A stretch of 64,000 nucleotides of DNA. Source: Verpa conica (Eukaryota > Ascomycota > Pezizomycetes > Pezizales > Morchellaceae). A model generated the notes under the pieces. The model was not told where the DNA came from. It ran no database searches and was given only the letters and a program-made list of their open reading frames with translations. Of this stretch, positions 44,849 through 58,086 are shown piece by piece; position 1 is the first letter of the stretch, and each line of letters begins with the position of its first letter. The position numbers and the translations under genes are program-made. The DNA lies in the NCBI GenBank assembly GCA_033030425.1, contig JAUFSD010000004.1, positions 1,488,001 to 1,552,000 on the forward strand, given 5' to 3'.

Positions 44849-46471
44849 TACTACGGGGAAATCGTGAGGTAAGTGGAAAGGATGTATTAAGAGAGGAGTA
44901 AAGAAGTAAAGCGGGCGGGTCGAAGTTTTTTCTTTTAGTTTTTCTAGTTCTGGGGAGCATTTGAGGCGTTTTGTGTGCATTATCACTGTTCTTATTTTTC
45001 TCTCATTTCAAGCTAGCCCCTGTATGGGTGTTCTTTGCCTATGTATTTCATGAGCCTGTCTTTGGTTTGGACTATATTGGTCTAGACTATATTGGTCTGT
45101 TCTGGTGAGAACATGAGGTTATCTTCATCTCCCTATTGTGTAACGAAAAGTATCTCAAGTTCCTTGGTATGACGTATGTCGCGAAAACCGTACCTATCAC
45201 GGTGAGGTATAAATTTTGGGATAGTGGGGGTAGTAACGTCTGTGGGGGTAAAGCCTAATAGCGAATGTCCGGTCTACTCTTCTTTTGGTGGCGCTGGTGT
45301 TATCTGCTACACAAACCACAACACTCCATAAGTATGGATATGGGTATGGTTTTCTTCGAGGTTATAATCTTTCGCATGGTACCAATAAGTAATATTTGCC
45401 TTATCACTCATGACCATACAAGACTCTAGCGATTCCCTATCTATCCGCTTATATTTTTAAGCAAGCGCCAAATAGAAAGAAAGGGAGTTCTGCCCAACCA
45501 GACTTGGCCCTATCCACTACAAAACTAAATAAAGCATGAGGAGTAAGAACTTACAACAGCAAAGTTGCCAGCGCTTCAGCTTGCTAGGTCACATATTATC
45601 TCCCTAGACCATTTGTCCCTGGGCTTGTGTTTGGAACATACATGTACCTTTGCGCCTTTTGTACCCCAATGACCAGCTTAAAGCCCCCGGGTAGAAAGCA
45701 CCGGGACCACCCAAAGCGTGTAGCCTACACTAGTCTTACCCAGACCAATAACCTGCATCCTGCTGCACGTCCCACGCAGCAACCAATGGGGATAGGAGCG
45801 GGCCTAAGTCTACAGTTTTGCTCGTCCCTTTATCGGGGCAACCACGAGTGCCCGTTTGAATAGCTCATCTGAAACATTATAGGGTCAATCAACCCTCCCA
45901 TAATAGTTCTGAATCTCCGTTAATGCATATCAATGCAGTCTATTCTATATCCTTTTACGATAACATCACCCCCCCCCCTCTCCTCCTATTTTCCCATGGG
46001 CTGTAAAGTTATTTTTTTTTTATCAGTGGGCACGCGACCAACCATGTGAAAAACAGTAATCATACTAAAAATACAAGCACTCGTAATGCCGCGGATGGAG
46101 AGTAGTTGCCGGATGTGAACACCGCACCCTTACGAGTGATAATAGGTGATGAAAGAATGACAAACAATCACTGATTAACCAAGGTGGTAGAATCCCCAGA
46201 TGAACAAAAAAAACAATTTTTAGGTGATAGACCAAATTATTAAAAAAAAAAAAAAAAAAAAAAAATGAATGGTGCTTTTGAAAACTCCCCCTCCCCCCCC
46301 CCACCTAGACTACTATAGTATGCCATAAGATATAGTTATGAGATGAATAAGAAACATATACGCCAAAATACATTCAAAAAGAGTCCTCCTCCTACCAGCC
46401 AGAAAGAAAGAAAAGAAAAGAAAAGAAAAGAAAAAGAAGAAAAACAGTCTAATATTCTCCGAGATATTAAC
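44849..46471. other. Convergent intergenic region
   Basis: Lies between two genes transcribed towards each other. Holds a poly-A run at 46242-46265 and an AAAAG repeat at about 46404-46440. The ORF at 45627-45863 lacks any recognisable motif. Confidence 0.5.
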
Positions 46472-47911
46472 TCAGGAATTCCCAATATCCTGATCTTGCA
46501 TCTTCTGCCATTGTTCCTGAACAAATGATAAAGACCCCGGGGATAGTGTTTCTACCATCTGCCCCAAGTTACTCATATTATCTTGTTGATGCCCTTCCTG
46601 GTAATACGTCTCTAATCCTTCCATAGCTTCGTACTCGCCTCCTCCACCTTGGTGCTGCTGATGCTGTAGTTGGTTTGGAACGGTCAAGGGCTGATAATGA
46701 CTCATGGTAGGGGTGGTGGGACTTGCCGGTGACGGCATAGAAGCAAAGCTAGAGCTCCTAAGCCTTCCCGGGTTTGATTGTGGTTGTGGTGGTGGGCGAC
46801 CACCACTGCTAAAGTAATGCCAGACCGCCTCAACCCAGGCTGCCCGCGAGGCTGGGTCGTTCAGGTTGATCCTATCAAGTGTAATAGGGTCAAAGAGGGT
46901 AGAAGGTGAAACCGGAGATGGGGATCCATATGAGAAAGATTGTTGGGGAGGGGAGGGCAATCGTGGACGGGAAGATGAAGACCTTCCTAGTTTAGAAGAT
47001 CCCTTGGAGGCCGTAGAGCCGGTGCTGTGAGGGGTTGGAATTCTAGAACCGGTAGCTTCGGATGGTGTGCGAAGGATAAAGCTACCGGGGGTTGAGTTGC
47101 TTGGGACGAAACTGAGGTTTTCGCCCGTGATGGCAGTGGTTGTCTGCATGGGTTCTGAGCTATATGATGTTAGTGTTTGTCTCTTGCATACTGAAGGGGT
47201 GGGTAGTACCTATGTCCTGTACTCTGGGCAGTTTCATCAACTTCGTCTTCCGAGAAATCCTCGTAATTCCATTCACGAAGTTTTGCGCGAATCTTTGCCT
47301 TATATTCCTTCTTGGAAATCGATTATAGGTCAGGGGCGTGCTCTGGGAGGGTTTTTTTTGGGGGGGGGGGTGAGGATAGAAAAAAAAATACCTTGTTTTC
47401 TGCTTCGGAGAAGCACAGGTGCTCGAAAGATATCGCGATGATATCTAGATTTTCTTTGTTGAAGCCAACAAAGTTCTGGTTGGCTGTGAGCCTTTGAGGG
47501 ATATATCAGCTTCGTTGACCCCGGATCAATTGTGGTATAAAAGTTATTTAGAAAACCCACAAGTGCATTTCCGGTGAAAGGGGTGGTAGGGTAATAGACT
47601 GTTCGGAGAAGTTGGGTCGAGAAAAAAAAGGCCGATATAAACCCGCTTCTAGTGATTTTGAAGAAAGAGAAAAAAGAAAACTATGCATAGGCATGAAAAG
47701 AGTTTGCTTACAGGTGCCGGCGATATTTCAACTGGTCTTCAATTGAGATATCAGCTTTAGCAAAGTGCTCCAGCGAGTTGCCGCGCTCCCTTCCAGCCTT
47801 CTTTGGCTTTGGAAGGGCAGGCCGGGTGCCGGACGGCATCTCCGCCGACGTGCTGGAAGAACCCAACTGTAACTGATTGAAGTCGCTATTCATTTTGGAG
47901 TTTAGATTCAA
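46472..47911 (-). CDS. Ser/Pro-rich orphan protein with a conserved-looking helical core
   Basis: Exons on the minus strand are 47712-47911, 47392-47491, 47210-47310 and 46472-47159, coding 362 aa; introns are 220, 81 and 50 nt. The N-terminal 120 residues look folded: NSLEHFAKADISIEDQLKYR, then FVGFNKENLDIIAISFEHLC, then AKIRAKLREWNYEDFSEDE. The rest is low-complexity Ser/Pro/Gln with one ordered island (LNDPASRAAWVEAVWHYFSS). The two middle exons were recovered by frame matching; each junction completes a codon cleanly. I do not recognise a family; a regulatory or nuclear role is only suggested by composition. A second Met (residue 7) could be the start. Confidence 0.7.
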
Positions 47912-48705
47912 ACTTCTTAATTCAAATGGAAGATGTGGGATATACTACTGCTATGATCAATAGAGAAACCACAGTACTTTTATGATCTCTTCCTTTTTTT
48001 TCCTTTCTATCAATAGCTCGCGTGCCAGCCTAGTTCACAAGTTGGACTCAGCCTGCTATTGAGTGCTACCGGGGAAAACATGTTACTCTAAAACGGTACC
48101 TTAAGCCCCAAGATTTGACTTCAGCACTGCCTCCTGCTCTCCTCGGGTTACACGTTTCGCCCGAAGGCCAAAACGTTCTGAAGTCTTTATTCAACAACCC
48201 TCGACAGTGCGTGGAGAAAACGCCCTTATCTATCCTCGATCGATCAAACTCGCCAGCAAAGCGTGAGCACGTCAAGTTTCAAAAGGGTCTCTGACGTCGA
48301 CCAGGTTTGGTTGGCGAAATGCTTATCTCGCAGAAATTGTTGCTGAACGTCAGTGACTGCGGCGTTGACTGGAGGAGCCCCACGACCCCGGTTCATGCGC
48401 CCCGCAGTTGAGCCCCAAGTCTTTCGCGAGGCACTGCCGCCTAGCTTTCCACCTGCATAACTTGTAGGAAGACTTGATCGAGGAAGCCTTATCATACGGT
48501 TATGCAATCTTGACCGCCCTTAAGCTACCCTGAGGAGTTTATCTGCTATCTGGAGGAGCTCATACTATAACATGGGGGGTACTTTTTTGTATAAAGAAGG
48601 TGTTGTTTACGCGGGGGCAAGAGGGTTCACACGCCGCAAGAATCCAGACTTCCCAAGTTGACCAATAGCTCTAAACACCGTGGGATTTCTCCAGAAGAGA
48701 ATCTC
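47912..48705. other. Divergent intergenic region
   Basis: Presumed shared promoter region of the Ser/Pro-rich gene and the transcription-factor gene. No other feature seen. Confidence 0.5.
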
Positions 48706-51700
48706 ATGGCGCGAAAGAGTAACCGTAAAAACTCCATCTCGGGCCTTACGTTTCCTTCCTGCTCGGTTGCTCGGCCCGGCACCAAGGCAGTCTCCCAAGC
48801 TCTCAAACTAAGGCGTTATATTGATATCCAGCTTAAAGATGTTCTCGAAGAAACCGCTCGTGGCAGTTGGACATCAGAAGATGAAAGGTTATGGCAGGCT
48901 ACAAAACCGTATCAATGTGATCAGTGCAAAGAGAGGTCGAGCACAAGAGTGAGTCAAAATGTCCTATTTATTAATGATCAGTACTAAAGCCTTCATCACA
49001 GTACAACAACAATCGTCATAAGTTGAATAGTATGTCTTAAGTAGGATATATCAATTGTATATAGCATAGTACTGAGATATTTCATTCCAGAACATTCCAT
49101 CAAGAAGATTACTCGGTGTCCATATCCAGGGTGTAAGCTGGCATTTTCCCGGGGGTAAAAGTCCTTTTTTGAGCACTATATTTTTTACTTTTCATTTGTG
49201 TTCTTGAGGAAGCTAATTGTATTATTCTTTTTCCCTTTCAGTGATAACTTGGTTAAACATCAAAAGAAGCACCATCCAGAGATGGAGCAGCCAGATGAAG
49301 ATCGCAGCAGCCCACCCAGCACGGAAATGGATGAAATGATTGCTCGATTCCAGCTAGTCCTTCCAGTTGCTCCTGATGTTTGTTTTATCTTTCCACTCCA
49401 CTATTGTTACCCAGGTTGAAATAATCAAATCTTATTAGTTTATTTTTTTTGTTACTACTTTGATTGGGGGGTTTACTGTTTGATTATAGCTGACAAATCA
49501 TGGCTACACAGCTCCCGGCGAAAGCAGTACCTGAACTTAGGCCCTACTATACCCCAGATAAACTTCCATTGTACTTTCCCTATTCCGTAGTAGTCATCTT
49601 GGGAGTCTGCTTACGTTCTTTAATTTCTTAGCTTGCCTCCAGAATTACTATCTCATTATTCAGATTACTACTTTTCTTCGAAAGCTTTTCATCCATACTT
49701 CCCACTTCTGCATAAAGCCACCTTCAAACCTAGCACAGTTCTTGCTAGCTTCCTAAGAGCTGTCTGCGCGTTGGGTGGCCAATATGACCCTACCAATAAG
49801 ACTCTAAGCCCACAGCTCTGGGAGAGTGGCGTGAAGTAAGAACCCAAAGACTACTCTTCGTCTTGAATATGAAAGAGACTAACAAGCTTACAGGGTTATG
49901 GAAAGATGGATTGAAAGAGGTCCCGTAGACACTGACGAAATCGAGATTGAAAATCCAAAGAGAACCTCTATTTGCGAGGAAGGAGTCTTCAGGGTTAATA
50001 TGCGGAGAGATAGTCATTACGGAATCCCTGAGGGATTCAGGAAACCCAGTGAAACTAGTGACGACGAGCCATCAGATCCGACTAAACGGATACTAAAGAA
50101 GTACGCAGAGAAGAGAGAACGTGAGGAAAGGATTTCCGTCTTACAAGGACTACTTTTGTTTTCAATTTACGCTTTGTTCTCTAATGAGAAAGAAAAACAT
50201 AAGAAGGGGAGGAATCTACTTGCTCGATGCGTTGAGGTAAACGCTTTACAATCCCCCCTGCCCCCGCGTATACATGGCCTACCACTCGTACATGATATTA
50301 CTGAGATGTCCCCTTATTATATGATATGACCAAGGCTTTCTCGGGGCTTGACTGACATAATATCCCAGATCGCAAGGGATTATAAATATTTCCATGAAGT
50401 GGAAGGTCGTATCCCTGTTGAACTTTCCGTGCAACACCAATGGGAACGTTTTGTTTATAGAGAATCACGGAAGAGGTAAATACTTTTTTTCTTTTTTCAA
50501 AAAAAAAAATCACGTATTTATCTAACGATTTATTGAAACTTAATAATAATAAAAAGAGTTGCATTCACACTCTTCCTTGTCGATTGCTACATGGCACTCA
50601 TTTTCGATACTCCACGCCTACTTCGTTCAACAGAGCTTCGGAGCCTTCCATTACCATGCGATGCCCAACTCTTCGAGGCTCTAACCTGCCAGGACTGGCA
50701 CCACCTGTGGCAAACCAGCAATCTACACGGCTCCAACAATCTTTCACCACCACTATTCGGAAAAACACTCCGTGTACTACTTAAGGGTAACGGACACAAC
50801 GAGCTTCTGCAGGCTGGTGGGCTTGGGAGTAATTTTTCTGCATTAATCCTATCTGCAGCAATTCAAATGGAGATTCTTGATATTACTAGCAGGCTTCCAG
50901 AAGAGGATTTTCATGACAGTGAGGTAACATCTACGTTGGACCAACCCGATGGGTGTGCAAGATTGCCGGATGTTTTCACAAAGGAGAGCTGTGTTGAGCT
51001 AGAGAGGTTGCGACATGCCCTACATACACTTGGCCAGGTTTCTGGGATTGGAAATATGTTTGTTGATTCTGGACATGGATTTGCGGCTACGCCAACCAGT
51101 GCTTTTAAGTTGAGTCTAGACGCTGATCAGGATGTATTACAACCGTCTAGGCTCAGGGGTTGTGAGAGAGCCTTTTACCTATCGATGCATCTGGCCTCAA
51201 TTCAGCTTGTCCTCCCGGATCGTGTGACTATCTACCAAAAAGATGTGCCGATGGATCTAGAAACAGCCTTGTCGAATATCGTGGATGCAGCCAAAGAGCG
51301 GGCTTATTCAGCAAGCGTTTCAGCACACAGTTCTTTCATCAGGACCCTGGAGGAGAGTGATCTACTACCGCATTTGCTCGCGCTTATCAGATTCCTGGGA
51401 GCGCCTAATTCAGTATATCAAGAAAGTGCCAGAAGCACAGAGTTCCCCGTGGTCACTATAATGATTTTCAAAGCACTGATGGTTGTATGGGAGGTTCTCG
51501 TCCGGGTCGGAGAGGGAAACAACAGTTCTATAGGATACAATATGGCCGAAAACGTGGCCATGTATACCTGGGCATTCGACGCGCCCCAAACCACTGAGGA
51601 CTGGATGCTGATGGTTGAAGATGTCAACTGGGATGAACTCCTTGCAGGCCAGGAGCCCCCAAAAGTATTGCCACCTATAGAGAACTTTCGACACGAACTT

Positions 51701-51907
51701 TTGGGACTTCTTATGCGCTGGGAAATACAGAATGAAGAGACGGAGGGACTAGAGAGTTTGGAGTGGAGGTTTCTTCGCTGGATGAGGAGCCTTTTTGTGG
51801 ATATGGAGCATTGGGGAGTTGGTCATGCAGTGGTAAATGCCTTGGATGGCCTTTTCGAGGATCAAGATGAAGAGGACGGACAATCTGAAGCATGCGAAGA
51901 TGAATAG
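48706..51907 (+). CDS. C2H2 zinc-finger transcription factor with fungal_trans domain
   Basis: Exons 48706-48948, 49105-49154, 49242-49414, 49490-49586, 49632-49835, 49894-50236, 50369-50475 and 50557-51907 code 855 aa. The zinc finger is assembled across a splice: CPYPGC ends exon 2 and LVKHQKKHH begins exon 3 (C-x4-C-x12-H-x3-H). A CDQC pair lies just before, perhaps a degenerate first finger. The fungal-specific transcription-factor middle homology domain follows: LPPELLSHYSDYYF, HPYFPLLHKATF, ALGGQY, LLFSIYALFS and FVYRESRKRVAFTLFLVDCY. The N-terminal part has a basic KSNRKN segment. Target genes are unknown. Donors of introns 3 and 4 are weak, but the frame holds throughout. Confidence 0.85.
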
Positions 51908-54463
51908 AGCTGGTTTTTTTTCTTTTTTTAGGCTGTGGACCGGCCTTGGTAGATTTTTTTACTCTTATATTAGCATAGCGGTAGATGTTTTTGTTTTCAT
52001 TTCTCATTTCTCATCTCTCTATTTTTCATTTTTTCATTTTTAACCCCGGGATGCATTTCCGGTGTTTTTGGAGGGTTATTAGACTTCTATGGAGTCTCTA
52101 GGGGTGTTTTTGAATCTATTAGAGTTATCAGTATTAGGTTACATATAGCACGGTTCTTATCGTGAAATTTTATGCTTAAATGCGTAAGACCAATAGGTTT
52201 AACTGAAAGCATTCCAAAACAGGATTCTCATAAGTAGTTATGCACAATTACCTAATCAGTAATATCTGATATAAGCCTACATATTATTCTAGAAGCATTC
52301 TATTCTGTCATTTGTGAGTTAGATGAGGTTACAAATGAGGATGTATTGTTACGCTCGGACCCTATTGAGAGGACCAAGAAGGACTTGCTTATAATTATTA
52401 GGAGCGATTCCCGCTAGACCCTAAACTAGGAAGCACCCTTTTTAGAGAAGCATTGATTTAGTACAAAATATAACTGGCTTGCTTAGGAATGTGGCTGGTG
52501 CAGGTAATATTTTACGTCCACTGGCCAGACCTGATTATTGGTGATTGTCGCGAGGTTACAGATGGCAGAAAAAGCTGGCTACAATACGGCGGTTTATAAC
52601 CTAGAATCGATCGGTAGCTAAAAGATGAGAATAATATCAGTAGTACTTAGACTATCATTTAGTACTATAATCAATAGAGTTTTAGTACCAAGTTTCCTAG
52701 TTTTGTTTAAATCTCTTAAAGCCTTATCCTAACCTAACGCTAGATGTCTCGTACTTTCTCGTAATCGTATATTCCTTTGCGCTTTATATGTTTTAACCTC
52801 AGCGAGCATCCCTCTCCTCTGACCTTGGTTGTGGACTGCAGTGATGATTTCTTCTGGTCTTTTTGTCTTCGAGGTCCCACCATTTTAATCATCTGAAGAA
52901 TGTACCCAATGTACATCATTGTTTAATTCGCGAATATGTAAGCACTTAGGTAACGCCTTAGCTTATTCTCAATGGGTTGGGGAGACGTATTTGGATTCAA
53001 CAGTAATGCGGCATTTTGGGCTGTCGTACCCTCCCAGCTGGGTTTCCTGCGAAGTCGTTCAGGTCTTTTCTCAATTAATCTTTCTAAATTCCTATGTGGT
53101 ATACCATATCTCCTCCACGATAGATGGAGGTTTTTGTGGAAATGCTTAATATTTTGATGTACCCACTACTTGAGCTGTTATCTCTCGGAATCATAATATA
53201 CGGTAGAAATCTCGACTGTAATACCAATATGACCTCAAATTTTAGTTGAACTATTTCCCATAAAAAAAAAGCACCTGGTGGACTGACCGGGCAGTGAAAG
53301 GACATTTCTCACACGTCTGTATAAGTATGGATTCTTACGGAACCTGGGTTTCCCAAAGTTCTAGAGGTGTCTAGATTATCGAATCCTTAGCTAGACATGC
53401 TAGGTTTCTTTTTTGCTTATAGCTGAATGCTCGGTTTTATACCAGCCCTCAATCCAAGTAAGATTACGGAGCTTCATATACACAACGGGTGCCACTTGTT
53501 TTGTAGTTTGAATAGTTTTATGTAACGTAAAGGTTCGATCAGCCCAGAGGGCTACTTGGCCTAATTTTCCTTTTGTTAAATCCAGGATAATAATTCATCC
53601 TATGGTACAACGAGTACCATAGTAATGTCACGGATTTCTCAGAGTCTAATAATACCAATCAGTATTAGTTTATACCTAAAGCTACCTAAAATCGCAATAT
53701 CATTTTATAACCATATCGTGAGGGGGAAATACCAGTTGATTCATCAATTCTATAAATATCAGACATATATAAACGGCAACATGCCACTATACCAACTATA
53801 ATTAGAGCCCCAAGGCACTATTACATCACCACAGTACTGCTAACCCACCTCTAGCGTTACTGTCTCTCTCTTGAAACAAGCGTAGTCATTTCTTGTGATA
53901 ACCCCCATTTCTCATGTGTATCCTTCTCATAGTCAGTAATTAAACAAAGAAACAACCAAACTAACCAAACTCACCGTCTAAAAACACCTAGAAACATCCA
54001 CACCTCCTAGCAAACACCACCAATAGCCAGGATGGTATATACAATTCCGAAGCACAGAGAGAAGCGTTTATGGCCGACATGGTAATGATCACATAGACCT
54101 CATTTAGGAGGAAGAGTATTGAAATATCTCCGTATCTGAGATCACGTCCTCATATCATAAACGCATTGAGTCTGGTAGGAAGCTCCAATGAACAGATATA
54201 GATAGTCGTGATTTATACCTGTACTGAATGAGGTATGGTCTTCCGGTTTTAATATAAAGTAAAAAAGTTTCTCTGGTGATGTTTGCCTCTGATAGGCTCT
54301 GTGGTGGAATAGAATACCGCTCCAGTTCCCACGAGTAGAGAGGATGGTACCAGAAGGTGTTAGACGTGTGTAAAAAAAAATAGTAGTTGTGTATCCTTTA
54401 TCAGGAGAGATGATTGAATCAAATGTTCTCGATGGAGTAGAATAATGGTTTGTTAAGAGGTGT

Positions 54464-54496
<33 letters not shown>

Positions 54497-54877
54497 GAGT
54501 TGTCGTTGGAATAAAGTGTAGGTCGACCCTGCTTGCGTGCTTGTTGACGACTATGACGAATGTCAATGCCAGCCTATCTCTCAAGAGAGGGGCTCTCATA
54601 GGTTGGTTTTCCGACGGATTTTTATGCTATGAGATATGCAAGCGAATGAGGAGCTGAGCTGGGAAATTGAGTGGGTGGGGGCCTATTTAAGAGGATTTTA
54701 CCCAGTACATCACTCGGCCTCACCCGACCTCACCACTTTTGGCTAAAGATGAGTTTATACTAGAATGTCTGCAATATTCACTTATAATATACATTATAAC
54801 TATGCAAAAAAAAAAAATTCCAAAAAGGTTTTTACTCCACAAAACTCCAGTTACCATAAACTTAGGGGGGAAGACAC
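51908..54877. other. AT-rich intergenic region
   Basis: Nearly 3 kb with no supported gene. A GA microsatellite lies at about 54465-54494. ORFs at 52919-53305 are short and overlapping. The stretch beside MED6 is its 3' flank. Confidence 0.5.
54465..54494. repeat. GA dinucleotide microsatellite
   Basis: About 14 uninterrupted GA units. Confidence 0.9.
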
Positions 54878-55994
54878 TCAATTGCCTAATCCGGCACCCT
54901 TACTCTTCCTTCTTACTACTGTCGGGGCTTGCACAACTGGCTTCTTCTCTGCTGGGTTTCCTGCTACTGTGGCAGGGCCTGCACCCCTTCCTACTGGAAT
55001 AGGCTTCTTCTCTCCTGGCTTCCCACCCAGTGCTGGTGTCCCACTTCTACTCCCTCCACCTTGACTCCCCCCTCCGCTCCCCTGACTGTGCAAAAAGCTC
55101 CCCGGATCACCCAACAACGGCGCATGATCGTCCATATACTCATTCTGGTACTTCAAGTGCAATGTAAGTGCGCGAGGGAGAAGAGTTGGGTCTTTCAAGT
55201 ACGCTGAGTTCGAGGTAGAGCTTGAAGACTGAGGCGTAGCGGTTGATGATTGTGTTGATGGCGGTGGCTGCTGAGATTGAGTATTCTGAGAATTACTCTG
55301 GGAAGACGGCGCAGTATTGGTTGTCATAGAAGAGTTCACCGATGCTGTAGTAGAAGCAGCAGGAGGGAGAGTCTTGGTCGGGGTGAAAGATGAGAGGCTT
55401 GTCGCAATGCTTTGTGCGGTGCGGAGGGCAGTGATGGCTGTTAACTATTCATCACATCTATATTAGTAGTTTATCTACAAAAAAAAAAATTAATTAGCGT
55501 GACCCATACCATCCGATTTTGTAGAACCGCCCCAATACTCGGCGCTTGGTATATGTTCTCCCCAGTGATATAATAAGTCGCTAGCACAGTGATATCCTCA
55601 ACCTCACGCCCAGTGTTATCATCTATCCTCATACCATTCCTGAGCTGCTTCCGAATCACCCATACGCCGGTTTCTTGGCTACCCGTAAGGAGCATATACT
55701 CCACTCCTGTCATTCGCTTCAAGCGCATGTTGAATAGCTCGGGTGTTGCAAGCTCCTGGCGAATTTCGGGGCGGAACTGCATCTGCTGGAAGAGGTTACC
55801 ATTGTTGGAGGTGTTATCGAAGAATGTGGACATTCTGAAGTAATCCATTACTAAGAAGAGTTAGTAGCGCTAGGGAGAAAAGAGATCGGAGGGGTACCAG
55901 TGAAGTTGGTGAGGGGACCCCAGGTGCGGTACCACGCCTGATCACGCCAGAGAGTCTCATCGAGTGGGGTTTTGGGACGTTCTATATTCGCCAT
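54878..55994 (-). CDS. MED6: Mediator complex subunit 6
   Basis: Exons on the minus strand are 55898-55994, 55510-55850 and 54878-55444, coding 334 aa; introns are 47 and 65 nt. The conserved Med6 core is complete: LWRDQAWYRTWGPLTNFTVM, DYFRMSTFFDNTSNNGNLFQ, RMTGVEYMLL and VLATYYITGENIYQAPSIG. A Ser/Gln-rich linker and a Gly/Pro-rich basic tail (KKPVVQAPTVVRRKSKG) follow. Med6 is part of the Mediator head module, linking activators to RNA polymerase II. The start ATG at 55994 matches the family start; the in-frame ATG at 56117 would add an unconserved segment reaching into the shared promoter. Confidence 0.95.
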
Positions 55995-56193
55995 GATGAG
56001 ATTATAGGGTAATGACTCAGGGCCGAGAGTTCTGAGGGCGTAGATAGATGGAGTTCTAGATTCCGGGAGCTGATTGAGTGACCGGGAGTGTCGTAGTTTA
56101 TCGCAGTTGCGGCTCAAAGTTTAAGCTTCTGCGCTGTTACCCGGTCTCTGATTGGCATACAGGGTGACTCCCGTGCCCCACCGGCGGTATGCA
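55995..56193. promoter_or_regulatory. Short divergent promoter between MED6 and MOD5
   Basis: Only 199 bp separate the two start codons, so both housekeeping genes must start transcription from this interval. No TATA box is evident. Confidence 0.6.
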
Positions 56194-58086
56194 ATGCATC
56201 TGCGACCCCGCCGTCTGAGAGCTCTGGTGCCCCTCCAGAGTGTAAGGATGTCTTCTATAGTGAATACTCGCCCGCCGTTAATATCGGTCATTGGCGCAAC
56301 AGGTACCGGGAAATCAAATGTACTCTACTCTGCTCTGCTCTACTCTACCTACTCTACTCTCCCTACTCTACTCTCCCTGCTCTACCCTACTCCACTCTAC
56401 TCTACCCTACTCTAATACTCAGGCTCTCCTACTAACACCCCACAGCTTGCAGTAGACCTAGCCCTCGCCCTCAATGGCGAAATCATAAACGCCGACGCAA
56501 TGCAAATGTACGAAGGTCTCCCTATAATAACAAACAAGATCACTGCAGCAGAAACAAAAGGGATCCCACACCACCTCCTCGGCTTCCTGAACGTTCGTGA
56601 TGCCTGGAGAGTAGGCAAATTCACCAAAGAAGCCGAACTCATCGTACGCACACACCAAACACAGCTCTTTCTACACCAAAACTTATAAAAAAAAATCTGA
56701 TAGTCACCTAGATCGACTCCATCCACACCCGCGGGAAGCTACCAATCCTCGTAGGCGGAACCCACTACTACATCCAATCACTACTATTCCCACACTCCGC
56801 CCCCATAGAGTCCCCCGAATGCGAAGACGAAGCCTATCCATTCCCACCCATATCCAAAGAGCAGCTGGAAGAGAAATACCCAATCCTCACCGCTCCAACA
56901 CCAGACCTCTACTCCCACCTCCAATCCGTCGACCCCCTCATCGCAGCCCGCTGGCACCCTAATGACCACCGCAAGATCCTACGCTCTCTGCAGATCTACT
57001 ACGCATCTGGGCGCACTCGCACCGCCTCGGAAGTCTACGCCGCGCAACGTTCCCGCCGTACCCCCAACGCCGCCGCCGCCGCCGCCACAGAAGGGAAAAC
57101 ACAATGGACACCCTACCGCAACCTCATATTCTGGGTCCACGCAGAAACAGACGCGCTCAAAAAACGTCTAGACCAGCGTGTCGATAAAATGATCAATGAG
57201 GGAATGTGGGCTGAAATCAACCAGATGAAGCAGACCTACGACACTGCATTGATCCACAACGCAGCGGTGATAGCAGCCGGGAGACAGAAAATTAAAAGGT
57301 CGGAAGAGCGCCATGAAGACGACGACGAGGTGGATCTAGGAAGTGGGATCTGGCAGAGTATAGGGTTTAAGGAGTTTCTTCCCTACTTGGAACGTAGAGA
57401 TAATTCCACCCCTACGCTAGAGGGAGCAGAAGAGGCGGTAGAGAAAACAGAAACACAAGTAGAAGCAGAAAAACTAGAGTTGCAGACCGCTATAGACTCT
57501 ATGAAGGCCGCTACAAGACAGTATGCAAGGTCACAGATCAAATGGATCCGAATCAAGTTCATGAACGCTCTTCAACCAAGCACACACCCCGAGAGTAAGA
57601 ACGGAGACATCTTCCTCCTCGACTCGACCGACGCGTTGAAATTCACTGAAAACGTCTCATCGAAGGGGGTTGAGATAGCAAAAGGTGCATTTCTCACTCT
57701 CACTAACTTTCGATTATACTTACTGATTTCCTCTTCCTCTTTTGTTCCCTGAGTTAGACTTCCTCTTGAACAAACCTCTCCCGGACCCGTTAGCGCTTTC
57801 GCACCTTGCATCGATTTCTCTACCCCCGAAACGATCCTATGATTTCTCGCAGCGGCCGGATCTCTGGGTGCAGCGTGTTTGTGAGCTTTGTCGGGTGACG
57901 TGCATCAATGAGGACCAGTGGATGCTTCATGAGCGGAGCCAAAGGCATAAGAAGGCTGTTTCACGGGAGAAAAAGAGACCGGAGGTGGAGGCGTTCATTA
58001 GGATGAGGAAGGAGGCTGAGGCGAAGAAGAAGGAGGAGGAATTGTTGAGGGGAGCTGTAGGGGGCGGAGATAAGGTGAAAAAGTAG
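56194..58086 (+). CDS. MOD5: tRNA dimethylallyltransferase (tRNA isopentenyltransferase)
   Basis: Exons 56194-56319, 56446-56643, 56712-57684 and 57758-58086 code 541 aa. The enzyme adds dimethylallyl from DMAPP to A37 of tRNAs with an A36-A37-A38 loop. The P-loop is GATGTGKSN; ALNGEIINADAMQMYEGLPI, GIPHHLLGFL, LPILVGGTHYYIQ and the IGFKEF segment are all conserved. The C-terminus has a U1/matrin-type zinc finger (CELCRVTC...HERSQRH), typical of eukaryotic members. Residues 1-18 are Arg-rich without acidic residues, followed by a second in-frame Met at 56248. This arrangement matches the dual starts of yeast MOD5 (mitochondrial and cytosolic/nuclear forms). Intron 1 consists largely of TACTC repeats. 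The gene appears intact. Confidence 0.96.
56320..56445 (+). repeat. TACTC/CTACC repeat filling MOD5 intron 1
   Basis: The 126-nt intron is mainly imperfect pentanucleotide pyrimidine-rich repeats (TACTC, TGCTC, CCTAC), ending ACTAACACCCCACAG. Confidence 0.85.
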
